NCBI GenBank assembly: GCA_014465955.1
Contig: JACTVT010000015.1
Coordinates: 1-47,466, forward strand
From: Eubacterium sp.
Lineage (GTDB): Bacteria > Bacillota > Clostridia > Oscillospirales > Acutalibacteraceae
Direction of reading: 5' to 3'
DNA length: 47,466 nt
Positions 40,297-47,246 of the stretch are shown here, piece after piece. The position numbers were made by a program, and so were the translations under genes. Position 1 is the first letter of the stretch; the number at the start of each line of letters is the position of its first letter. Under the pieces are notes generated by a model. It was not told where the DNA came from. It worked only from the letters and a program-made list of their open reading frames with translations, and did not search any database.

Positions 40297-41120
40297 TATT
40301 TGTTCAGTTCCTTTTTTGTGATTTCTATAACTCTTTCAATATCTTCAAATGTGAAATCGGCGTCAAACCATATTTCTTCGGCAACTGCTGCCTGCCACAC
40401 AAGCATCGGCAGTCCGTTTGAATACTTTAATCCTGCTTTTTTTGCATACTTAATAAATAATGTTTCTTCGGGATTGTAAACTGCGTCAAAAACAGCCTTT
40501 GATTTTGCAATTATTTCTTTGCTCAGAACACAGGTGTTTACATTCGGGTGCATACCGAGCGGCGTGCCGTTTATAATAAGGTCATAGCCGTCTGAAACTT
40601 CGCTTAACTTTATTACTTCGGCATTTTTGCCGAGTTTTTCTTTGATTTCATCTTTAATTTTATAGCCTGCCGCAAGGTCATCATCTCTTACGGCGATAGT
40701 TAAGTTGCAGTCTGCCAGCGCACATTCAAATGCAAACATTCTTGCTACGCCGCCTGCACCGCATACAAGTGTGCTGCCTTTAAGTTTAATATCTGCCATT
40801 TCAAGCGCTCTTAAAAATCCGAAACAGTCTGTATTATATCCGGTGATTTCTTTGCCGACTTTAACGGTGTTTACTGCACCGAATAACTCGGCGCGTTTAT
40901 TTACCTTGTCCAGAAAAGGAATAATGCTGATTTTATGCGGAATGGTTACGTTGAAGCCGTCAAACTTTTTTAATTCTTCAAATTTGTCTGCAAGATTTTC
41001 GGGCGCAATTTCAATTAATTCGTAACTGCCCTCAATTCCTGCGGTTTTCATCAATTCTTTATGTATTACAGGTGACATAGAGTGTCCAAGCGGATAGCCT
41101 ATAAGTGCAAAAGTTTTCAT
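40296..41120 (-). CDS. aroE: Shikimate dehydrogenase
   Basis: A 274-residue NADP-dependent enzyme that reduces 3-dehydroshikimate. It has the N-terminal GYPLGHSMSPVIH substrate motif, FNVTIPHK with the catalytic Lys, NTDCFGF, and the nucleotide-binding turn GAGGVARM, then NGTPLGMHP. AGGTGA precedes ATG 41120. It forms a two-gene unit with aroK; other aromatic pathway genes are not in the window. Confidence 0.95.
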   Translation of the reverse strand: MKTFALIGYPLGHSMSPVIHKELMKTAGIEGSYELIEIAPENLADKFEELKKFDGFNVTIPHKISIIPFLDKVNKRAELFGAVNTVKVGKEITGYNTDCFGFLRALEMADIKLKGSTLVCGAGGVARMFAFECALADCNLTIAVRDDDLAAGYKIKDEIKEKLGKNAEVIKLSEVSDGYDLIINGTPLGMHPNVNTCVLSKEIIAKSKAVFDAVYNPEETLFIKYAKKAGLKYSNGLPMLVWQAAVAEEIWFDADFTFEDIERVIEITKKELNK

Positions 41121-41137
41121 TTTTTCACCTCATCATA

Positions 41138-41166
41138 TTGACAACTTAAAATAAATTTTATAATAT
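41138..41166 (+). promoter_or_regulatory. Promoter of acpP
   Basis: TTGACA (41138-41143), 17-base spacer, TAATAT (41161-41166). A TATAAT at 41159-41164 lies at 15-base spacing. About 87 bases separate it from the acpP start. Confidence 0.65.
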
Positions 41167-41252
41167 GATAGCATAATATAGAAAGATACGCAAGAGAAAG
41201 ACGGTTGATTTGTCTGCCTTTTGCATTTTCAGTTGTTTAGGAGTGTATTATT

Positions 41253-41483
41253 ATGGTATTTGAAAAAATTGTTGATATTTTAGCAGAACAGCTTGATATT
41301 GAAAACAAAAACAATATTACAATGGACAGTGAACTTGTTGATGATCTCGGTGCAGACAGCCTTGATTCCATTGATATTGTAATGAGCGTTGAAGATGAAT
41401 TCGGAATTGAAGTACCGGATGAGGTTATTGAGAATATAAAAACTGTTGCAGATATAGTGGACTATATTGAAAGCCGTATATAA
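41253..41483 (+). CDS. acpP: Acyl carrier protein
   Basis: A 76-residue acidic carrier with the phosphopantetheine attachment Ser36 in GADSLDSIDIVMSVEDEF, and the usual four-helix length. It carries growing acyl chains, typically in fatty acid synthesis. It stands alone with its own promoter and not in a fab cluster, so it may be a secondary carrier for another pathway. GGAG lies before the ATG. Confidence 0.93.
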   Translation: MVFEKIVDILAEQLDIENKNNITMDSELVDDLGADSLDSIDIVMSVEDEFGIEVPDEVIENIKTVADIVDYIESRI

Positions 41484-41541
41484 CCGAAACAATATTGAAT
41501 GAAAACTTAATAAAAAATTCACATTGTTATTATTTTGGCAA

Positions 41542-41570
41542 TTGACATATTAATGTAAAAATATTAGAAT
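41542..41570 (+). promoter_or_regulatory. Promoter of glpK
   Basis: TTGACA (41542-41547), 17-base spacer, TAGAAT (41565-41570), 92 bases before the glpK start. Confidence 0.75.
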
Positions 41571-41573
41571 AGA

Positions 41574-41598
41574 AAGAGTAAGTATTATACTTACTCTT
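41574..41598. promoter_or_regulatory. 25-bp perfect palindrome at the glpK transcription start
   Basis: Two perfect 12-base arms (left arm AAGAGTAAGTAT) around a single T, beginning 4 bases after the -10 box and followed by TTTTAATTTT. It could be a repressor operator, a 5'-end hairpin or an early terminator. Confidence 0.7.
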
Positions 41599-41661
41599 TT
41601 AATTTTGGGCAGGTTAGGTTTACTATTCATTGCCTTGGGGTAAAAATCGGAGGAACTTTTT

Positions 41662-43164
41662 ATGTCAGAAAAATATGTAATGGCCTTGGATCAGGGAACT
41701 ACAAGTTCACGAGTAATTATTTTTAACAAAAAGGGCGAAATTGTTTCAAAAGCACAAACTGAATTTGAACAGTATTATCCGCAGAACGGCTGGGTTGAGC
41801 ACGACCCGAATGAAATTCTGTTTTCCGAGATGCAGGCAATCCTTAATGTTTTAAGACAGGGGAAGGTTGATGCTAAGGATATTGCGGGAATCGGTATTAC
41901 AAATCAGCGTGAAACCACAATCGTTTGGGATAAAGAAACGGGAAAGCCTATTTATAATGCTATTGTGTGGCAGTGCAGGCGTACTGCCGAATACTGCGAA
42001 GAATTAAAGGCAGAGGGCCTCGGCGACTATGTTAAAGAGACTACAGGTCTTTTGATAGACGCTTATTTCTCTGCAACCAAAATTAAGTGGATTCTTGATA
42101 ATGTTGAAGGTGCAAGGGAAAGAGCGGAAAAAGGCGAACTTCTTTTCGGCACGGTTGATACTTGGCTGATATGGAATTTAACCTGCGGCGAGGTTCATGT
42201 TACAGATTACAGCAATGCCTGCCGAACAATGCTTTTTGATATTGATAAACTTCAGTGGGATCCGTATCTTTGTGAAAAACTCGATATACCTATGTGTATG
42301 CTGCCTGAGGTTAAGCCGTCAAGTTGTATTTACGGCAAGTGCCATAAATTTCCGGGTATGGAGGAAATTGCAGGCATTCCGATTGCAGGCGCTATCGGTG
42401 ACCAGCCCGGTGCACTCTTCGGCCAGGGCTGTTTTGACGAGGGTCAGGCAAAAAATACTTATGGCACAGGCTGTTTCCTGCTTATGAACACGGGCGGCAA
42501 GCGTATTAATTCAAAATCAAATCTTCTCACGGGTATTGCGTGGGGAGTAGACGGTAAAATTACATATGATTTAGAGGGTTCGGCATTTAATGCAGGTTCT
42601 GTTATCAAATGGCTGCGCGATGAACTTGAATTGATTAAGAATGCTGCCGAATGTGATGAATTTGCCGAACAGGTTGATGATTCAAACGGACTTTATTTTG
42701 TACCTGCATTCACGGGTCTCGGTGCTCCGTATTGGGATATGTATGCAAGAGGCTGCATGATTGGGTTAACAAGAGGTGTTAATAAAAAGCATATCTGCCG
42801 TGCAGTGCTTGAAAGCATTACATTTCAGATGACCGATCTTCTTGAGGCTATGATGAATGACAGTGGAATTTTGCTTAAAGATTTAAGAGTTGACGGCGGC
42901 GCATCGATTTCTGATATTATGATGCAGATTCAGGCTGATATGACAGGTGTTAAAGTAAACCGCCCAGTAAATCGTGAGGCAACTGCTCTCGGTGCGGCTT
43001 ATCTTGCAGGTCTTGCAACAGGCGTGTGGAAGGATATGGCTGAAATCGAGGAAAACAGGCAGGTAGACAGGATTTTCGTGCCGTCTATGGAAGAGGGCAA
43101 ACGCAACGAAATGTATTCAAACTGGAAGCGTGCCGTTGAACGTTCAAGAAACTGGGAAAGATAA
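41662..43164 (+). CDS. glpK: Glycerol kinase
   Basis: A 500-residue FGGY-family kinase converting glycerol to glycerol 3-phosphate. It shows the N-terminal MALDQGTTSSRVIIF, GITNQRETT, TYGTGCFLL, GLGAPYWD and the C-terminal VDGGASISDIMMQIQAD. Length is normal. CGGAGGAAC precedes the ATG. The usual partners glpF and glpD are not adjacent. A mosaic repeat follows the gene. Confidence 0.97.
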   Translation: MSEKYVMALDQGTTSSRVIIFNKKGEIVSKAQTEFEQYYPQNGWVEHDPNEILFSEMQAILNVLRQGKVDAKDIAGIGITNQRETTIVWDKETGKPIYNAIVWQCRRTAEYCEELKAEGLGDYVKETTGLLIDAYFSATKIKWILDNVEGARERAEKGELLFGTVDTWLIWNLTCGEVHVTDYSNACRTMLFDIDKLQWDPYLCEKLDIPMCMLPEVKPSSCIYGKCHKFPGMEEIAGIPIAGAIGDQPGALFGQGCFDEGQAKNTYGTGCFLLMNTGGKRINSKSNLLTGIAWGVDGKITYDLEGSAFNAGSVIKWLRDELELIKNAAECDEFAEQVDDSNGLYFVPAFTGLGAPYWDMYARGCMIGLTRGVNKKHICRAVLESITFQMTDLLEAMMNDSGILLKDLRVDGGASISDIMMQIQADMTGVKVNRPVNREATALGAAYLAGLATGVWKDMAEIEENRQVDRIFVPSMEEGKRNEMYSNWKRAVERSRNWER

Positions 43165-43177
43165 AATGGCTATTATG

Positions 43178-43331
43178 CCTCCCTTGTTAAAGAAAGATTC
43201 CCCTATTAGGGGAAATGTCAACATAGTTGACAAAAGGGTAGCGTAGCGGGGGGACCGCCGCCGGCGGTGGAGGGATTTAATTAATATAATCCCCCTGTCA
43301 CGGTGTGACATCCCCCTTTGACAAGGGGGAT
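43178..43331 (+). repeat. Mosaic palindromic repeat, family M copy 3, with internal insertion
   Basis: The outline is the same as 11567-11666 (GCCTCCCTTGTTAAAG at the left, GGTGGAGGGATT, AATCCCCCTG and CCCCCTTTGACAAGGGGG). About 55 bp at 43193-43248 are added inside the left hairpin. The insert has its own two hairpins (TTCCCCTATTAGGGGAA and TGTCAACATAGTTGACA), like the left part of family N. Confidence 0.75.
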
Positions 43332-43365
43332 TTAAAATGTAAATATTTTTATGGAGGACAAAACT

Positions 43366-44523
43366 ATGGGAAAAGTAATATGCCCCTGGGGGCTGATTAC
43401 GGACTTTGTTACGGATGCATTTGTCGGCTACGGCATTCCGAGAGAGGATGCCGAAATCTGCACGGATGTTCTGCTTGAGTCGGATAAGCGCGGTATTGAA
43501 AGCCACGGCTGCAACAGATTCAAGCCGATTTATCTTGACAGAATTAAAGCAGGAATCCAGAATCCCGTAACAAATTTTGAAATCATTAAGGAAACCGAAA
43601 CAACCGCAGTTGTTGACGGTCACAACGGTATGGGTCAGGTTATCGGCCATAAGGCTATGCAGATGGCGATTGATAAGGCAAAGAAATACGGTCTCGGTAT
43701 GGTTGCCGTTCGTAATTCCTGCCATTACGGCATTGCAGGTTATTATGCAACACAGGCAACAGAGCAGGGCTGTATCTGCTTTACGGGCACAAATGCACGT
43801 CCGTCTGTTGCACCTACTTTCGGTGTTGAGGGTATGTTCGGCACAAATCCGCTCACAGTCGGCATTCCGAGTGATGAGAAGTTTGATTTTGTTATCGACT
43901 GTGCAACTTCAATCACACAAAATGGTAAAATTGAGTATTATGCAAGAATCGGTGAAGATGTTCACCCTGGAACGGTAATCGGTCTTGACGGTCAGCCTGT
44001 TGAGGGTGACTCGGGCGTTGCTCTCAAAAAGATTCGTTCGGGCGAGGCTGCTCTTACGACTCTCGGCGGTATCGGCGAGGCTCTCGGCGGATATAAGGGC
44101 TACGGCTACGCTATGATTATCGAACTTCTTTCAGCAGTTTTGCAGGACGGCAGTTATGGCAAAGACCTTGACGGCAAAGACGAAAACGGCAATATCAGAC
44201 CGTATCATCTCGGTCATTTCTTTATTGCTATTGATACAAATCATTTCCTTGGCGAAGAACTTGTAAGAAGCAAGGCAGGCGAAATTCTTCGTTCAATCCG
44301 TGCATCTAAGAAAGAGCCGGGTGCAGACAGAATTTATACAGCAGGCGAAAAGGAATATGATATCTGGCAGAGCCGTAAGACAAGCGGTGTGCCGATTAAT
44401 GAGTCTGTTCAGGGCGAAATCTGCGCAGTTCGTGATGAACTCGGACTTGATTATACATTCCCGTGGGAGGATAATTATACCCCGTATCCCGAAAAGGATA
44501 TTAAAGCACATATTGAAAGATAA
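43366..44523 (+). CDS. Ldh2/YlbC-type malate or L-lactate dehydrogenase
   Basis: A 385-residue NAD(P)-dependent oxidoreductase of the Ldh2/MDG2 family, unrelated in fold to the common Rossmann malate dehydrogenase. Family features are ESDKRGIESHGCNRF, NSCHYGIAGYYA, FGTNPLTVGIP and GYKGYGYAM. Members act on malate, sulfolactate, ureidoglycolate or similar 2-hydroxyacids. Being next to malic enzyme makes malate the best guess. ATG 43366 has GGAGG at proper distance; the ATG at 43351 overlaps that ribosome site. Confidence 0.85.
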   Translation: MGKVICPWGLITDFVTDAFVGYGIPREDAEICTDVLLESDKRGIESHGCNRFKPIYLDRIKAGIQNPVTNFEIIKETETTAVVDGHNGMGQVIGHKAMQMAIDKAKKYGLGMVAVRNSCHYGIAGYYATQATEQGCICFTGTNARPSVAPTFGVEGMFGTNPLTVGIPSDEKFDFVIDCATSITQNGKIEYYARIGEDVHPGTVIGLDGQPVEGDSGVALKKIRSGEAALTTLGGIGEALGGYKGYGYAMIIELLSAVLQDGSYGKDLDGKDENGNIRPYHLGHFFIAIDTNHFLGEELVRSKAGEILRSIRASKKEPGADRIYTAGEKEYDIWQSRKTSGVPINESVQGEICAVRDELGLDYTFPWEDNYTPYPEKDIKAHIER

Positions 44524-44566
44524 AATTGCTAATGGGTCATCCATGTGGATTTGCAATAACGCTATC

Positions 44567-44593
44567 GTAGGGGACGATGACCTCATCGTCCCG
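44567..44593 (+). repeat. GTAGGGG-headed palindrome
   Basis: GTAGGGGACGATGA-CC-TCATCGTCCCG. The 17 bases before the head (TTTGCAATAACGCTATC) are identical to the spacer of the head-to-head pair at 21498-21517, so this may be half of such a pair. Confidence 0.75.
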
Positions 44594-44612
44594 TAATAAT
44601 ATTAATTGTATT

Positions 44613-44631
44613 GGCGGATATCATCCGCCCG
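44613..44631 (+). repeat. REP-like palindrome without a full head
   Basis: GGCGGAT-ATC-ATCCGCC-CG, the 21518 stem, but preceded by TGTATT instead of GTAGG. Confidence 0.6.
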
Positions 44632-44662
44632 AAAAATATAACAAACAAATAGGAGAACAATT

Positions 44663-45835
44663 ATGGACTATCGTAAAGAATCATTAAAACTTCATGGGCA
44701 GTGGAAAGGCAAAGTTGAAGTTGTGGCAAGAGCAAAGGTAAATGATAAAGACGCTCTTTCGCTTGCTTACACCCCGGGTGTTGCAGAGCCCTGCCTTGAA
44801 ATTCAGAAAGATTACAATAAAAGTTGGGAATTAACACGCCGCTGGAATATGGTTGCCGTTATTACAGACGGTACTGCCGTGCTCGGTCTCGGCGATATCG
44901 GCCCTGAGGCAGGTATGCCTGTTATGGAGGGCAAGTGCGTTCTGTTTAAAGAATTCGGCGATGTTGATGCATTCCCGCTTTGCGTAAGAACGAAAAATGT
45001 AGATGAATTTGTTGAAACCGTTTACAATATCAGCGGCTCATTCGGCGGTATCAATCTTGAGGATATTTCTGCACCGAGATGCTTTGAAATTGAAGAAAAA
45101 TTAAAGCAGAGATGTGATATCCCGATTTTCCACGATGATCAGCACGGCACTGCCGTTGTTGTTTCAGCCGCTCTTATCAATGCAACAAAACTTACAGGCA
45201 AGCAGCTCGGCGAGTGCAAGGCTGTTATCAACGGCTCAGGCGCAGCAGGCATTGCTATTGCAAAACTTCTTATGACACTCGGTCTTAAAGACGTTATCCT
45301 TTGCGACAGAACAGGCGCAATTTACGAGGGCAGAGAAAATCTTAATGCATCAAAAGAGGCTATCGCAAAGGTTACAAACAGAGGTATGACAAAGGGCAGC
45401 CTTAAAGATGCAGTTGTTGGCACAGATGTGTTTATCGGTGTTTCTGCACCGGGTGTTTTAACTCAGGATATGATTAAGACTATGAATACAGACCCGATTG
45501 TACTTGCTATGGCAAATCCGACTCCTGAAATTATGCCTGATGAGGCAAAGGCAGCAGGCGCTAAAATCGTCGGCACAGGCAGATCGGACTTCCCGAATCA
45601 GATTAACAACGTTGTTGCATTTCCGGGCATTTTCCGCGGTGCGCTTGATGTTCGTGCAAGCGCAATTACGGAAAATATGAAAATTGCCGCCGCATATGCA
45701 ATCGCATCACTTGTTGATGATAAGGACCTTAATGCAGATTACATTCTTCCGTATGCATTTGATGAAAGAATTAAAGACACGGTCGCATCAGCAGTTGCAG
45801 AGGCAGCCAAAAAGGACGGCGTAGCAAGAATTTAA
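44663..45835 (+). CDS. NAD-dependent malic enzyme
   Basis: A 390-residue short bacterial malic enzyme that oxidatively decarboxylates malate to pyruvate. It shows SLAYTPGVAEPC, the NMVAVITDGTAVLGLGDIG region, GGINLEDI, FHDDQHGTAVV with metal-binding Asp residues, the nucleotide fold NGSGAAGIA, and SDFPNQINN. It lacks the phosphotransacetylase-like extension of MaeB, which is normal for Firmicutes YtsJ-type enzymes. AGGAGAAC precedes the ATG. Together with the preceding dehydrogenase it handles malate. Confidence 0.93.
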   Translation: MDYRKESLKLHGQWKGKVEVVARAKVNDKDALSLAYTPGVAEPCLEIQKDYNKSWELTRRWNMVAVITDGTAVLGLGDIGPEAGMPVMEGKCVLFKEFGDVDAFPLCVRTKNVDEFVETVYNISGSFGGINLEDISAPRCFEIEEKLKQRCDIPIFHDDQHGTAVVVSAALINATKLTGKQLGECKAVINGSGAAGIAIAKLLMTLGLKDVILCDRTGAIYEGRENLNASKEAIAKVTNRGMTKGSLKDAVVGTDVFIGVSAPGVLTQDMIKTMNTDPIVLAMANPTPEIMPDEAKAAGAKIVGTGRSDFPNQINNVVAFPGIFRGALDVRASAITENMKIAAAYAIASLVDDKDLNADYILPYAFDERIKDTVASAVAEAAKKDGVARI

Positions 45836-45845
45836 CGTAAGTTTG

Positions 45846-45874
45846 TTGACTTTTTACTATGCGTATTTTATAAT
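45846..45874 (+). promoter_or_regulatory. Promoter of pnuC
   Basis: TTGACT (45846-45851), 17-base spacer, TATAAT (45869-45874). It begins 11 bases after the malic enzyme stop and implies a leader of about 110 nucleotides. Confidence 0.8.
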
Positions 45875-45884
45875 ACCGTTAATT

Positions 45885-45981
45885 TAATAAGACGCTGCCA
45901 CCGGGTAGCAAAAATGCAAATAAGCATTCACATACTTGCCGTTAGGTCTTTGAAGGTAAGTATATGAATGCTTTTCTTTTT
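45885..45981 (+). promoter_or_regulatory. Structured pnuC leader with terminator, candidate riboswitch
   Basis: Hairpin GCTGCC-ACCG-GGTAGC (45894-45909), a short A-rich linker, then a 19-position stem 45922-45940 with 45955-45973 (one C-A mismatch) followed by TTTTCTTTTT. AAGAC (45889-45893) is complementary to GTCTT (45946-45950) in the terminator loop, allowing a pseudoknot or an alternative fold. The pnuC ribosome site follows the T tract. The NAD+-II (pnuC motif) riboswitch class is known upstream of pnuC genes; I cannot confirm its consensus here. Confidence 0.65.
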
Positions 45982-45990
45982 GGAGGTCGT

Positions 45991-46677
45991 ATGAAAATTT
46001 GCAGTAAATTAAATAAAACCGAATTTGCAATTTGGCTTTTGTCGGTTGTAACGATTGCCGTTTCGTTTTTGCTTGTGAGTGAAAAGGATTATTTAACGCT
46101 AACGGCGTCGCTTATCGGTGCAACTGCATTGATTTTTGTTGCAAAAGGTGAGGTGCTCGGGCAGATTTTAACAGTTGTGTTCAGTATATTTTACGGCGTA
46201 ATATCGTTTAAATTTCGCTATTTCGGCGAATTGATTACATATGTAGGAATGACTGCGACTATTGCACTTATGAGCGCTGTTACGTGGCTGAAAAATCCTT
46301 ATAAGAAGGGTGAAAGTGAAGTTAAAATTGCAAAACTCACCAAAGGTAAAATCATTCTGATGATTGTCTTGACGGCGGTTACTACCTTTGTGTTTTATTT
46401 TATATTAAGGTATTTTAACACGGCAAATCTGTTTTTCAGCACAGTGTCGGTTGCCACAAGTTTTTCGGCATCGTATTTAATGCTGTTCAGAAGTCCGTAT
46501 TATGCCGTTGCTTATGCGGCAAATGATGTGGTGCTCATAATTCTCTGGGTGCTTGCATCAGTCACCAATATTAAGTATGTGCCAATGGTAATCTGCTTTG
46601 CAATCTTCCTCGTTAATGACCTTTTCGGCTTTATCAGCTGGCAAAAACGCAAAAAGCAGCAGAGAAATACAGTTTAA
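45991..46677 (+). CDS. pnuC: PnuC-family nicotinamide riboside (vitamin) transporter
   Basis: A 228-residue membrane protein with about seven hydrophobic segments, the size and pattern of PnuC facilitators that import nicotinamide riboside for NAD synthesis. The late segment SPYYAVAYAANDVVLIILWVLA resembles the family's conserved sixth/seventh helix region, and WQKRKK ends it. Relatives transport thiamine (PnuT) or riboflavin (PnuX), so substrate is not certain. ATG 45991 has GGAGG upstream; the in-frame ATG at 45964 lies in the terminator stem and is rejected. Confidence 0.82.
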   Translation: MKICSKLNKTEFAIWLLSVVTIAVSFLLVSEKDYLTLTASLIGATALIFVAKGEVLGQILTVVFSIFYGVISFKFRYFGELITYVGMTATIALMSAVTWLKNPYKKGESEVKIAKLTKGKIILMIVLTAVTTFVFYFILRYFNTANLFFSTVSVATSFSASYLMLFRSPYYAVAYAANDVVLIILWVLASVTNIKYVPMVICFAIFLVNDLFGFISWQKRKKQQRNTV

Positions 46678-46904
46678 TCACAGTAAAAAATTTCATCAAA
46701 TGAAACATTCAGTATTTCTTTAATTAATTTAATTTCATCAGGATAAATGTGCCGTTGCCCAACCTCGATTTTGGCAACGGCACTTCTTGTTATATCACAG
46801 CCGTTAATCTGAAGTTTAGCCGATAATTGCTCTTGTGTTATTTTTCTGCTTTCACGAATTTTTCTGATATTATTTCCGAATTTCTTTTCGTAATTTATAT
46901 TCAT
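46674..46904 (-). CDS. XRE-family helix-turn-helix regulator
   Basis: A 76-residue Cro/cI-type DNA-binding protein, essentially only the HTH domain: NNIRKIRESRKITQEQLSAKL (helices 1-2), SAVAKIEVGQRHI (recognition helix) and LIKEILNVSFDEIF. AGGTGG precedes ATG 46904. Its stop overlaps the convergent pnuC stop. It faces the small Cys-rich gene across a 115-base region with two related palindromes, so it probably represses itself and that gene. Confidence 0.9.
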   Translation of the reverse strand: MNINYEKKFGNNIRKIRESRKITQEQLSAKLQINGCDITRSAVAKIEVGQRHIYPDEIKLIKEILNVSFDEIFYCD

Positions 46905-46918
46905 ATTACCACCTGCTT

Positions 46919-46938
46919 TTGCACTTATATAAGAACAA
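46919..46938. promoter_or_regulatory. Operator O2, imperfect palindrome
   Basis: TTGCACTTATATAAGAACAA differs from O1 mainly in the right half. It covers the -10 box (TATAAG on the minus strand, 46929-46924) of the XRE gene. Confidence 0.7.
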
Positions 46939-46951
46939 AACTTCTTGACAA
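46924..46951 (-). promoter_or_regulatory. Promoter of the XRE gene
   Basis: On the minus strand TTGTCA (46951-46946), 16-base spacer, TATAAG (46929-46924). Its -35 box overlaps the -35 box of the divergent promoter. Confidence 0.6.
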
Positions 46952-46973
46952 TATTTTAGCCTTGTGGTAATAT
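46945..46973 (+). promoter_or_regulatory. Promoter of the small Cys-rich gene
   Basis: TTGACA (46945-46950), 17-base spacer, TAATAT (46968-46973) preceded by TGG: perfect -35 and extended -10. Confidence 0.85.
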
Positions 46974-46977
46974 AAAA

Positions 46978-46997
46978 TTGCACCTATATAGGTGCAA
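46978..46997. promoter_or_regulatory. Operator O1, perfect 20-bp palindrome
   Basis: TTGCACCTATATAGGTGCAA lies 4 bases after the -10 box, at the expected transcript start of the Cys-rich gene. Confidence 0.85.
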
Positions 46998-47019
46998 AAA
47001 TGATAAAAAGGAGAATTTT

Positions 47020-47229
47020 ATGAGAAGTAAGATAAATAGAATGATATGCGGGACATGTGAATATTGGGTAGGCGACAGAAAACCGGTATTTGATAAAAAC
47101 GGTACACCTAAAATTGATATTTATGATAGTAATGGTTTGTGTCAAAATCAAAATAGTAAGTTTGTTGATAAAATAAGAAAAAACACTTTGAATTGCAAAT
47201 GCTATTCAAAGTGGACAGAAATACTTTAA
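47020..47229 (+). CDS. Small Cys-rich zinc-ribbon-like protein
   Basis: A 69-residue protein with CGTC near the N-terminus (about 10-13), a single Cys in GLCQNQN and a CKC pair near the end, spacing that would suit one metal site. The pattern CGTCEYWVGDRKPVFDKNG is one I have seen in small uncharacterised proteins of accessory regions. ATG 47020 has AAGGAGA upstream; the in-frame extension to 46978 lies in the operator and is rejected. It is under the XRE switch. Confidence 0.75.
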   Translation: MRSKINRMICGTCEYWVGDRKPVFDKNGTPKIDIYDSNGLCQNQNSKFVDKIRKNTLNCKCYSKWTEIL

Positions 47230-47246
47230 TTAAATTGGAGGATATT

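Noticed and set aside
43144..43725. 193-codon open frame on the minus strand at the start of the Ldh2-type gene
   Set aside because: It reads through a repeat element and antisense to conserved coding sequence, and has no plausible start.
1880..44631. CRISPR array
   Set aside because: The repeats are dispersed, palindromic and irregularly spaced, with no array of constant repeats and spacers and no cas genes.
45964..45990. pnuC start at ATG 45964
   Set aside because: This codon lies in the 3' arm of the terminator stem and has no ribosome site; ATG 45991 has GGAGG.
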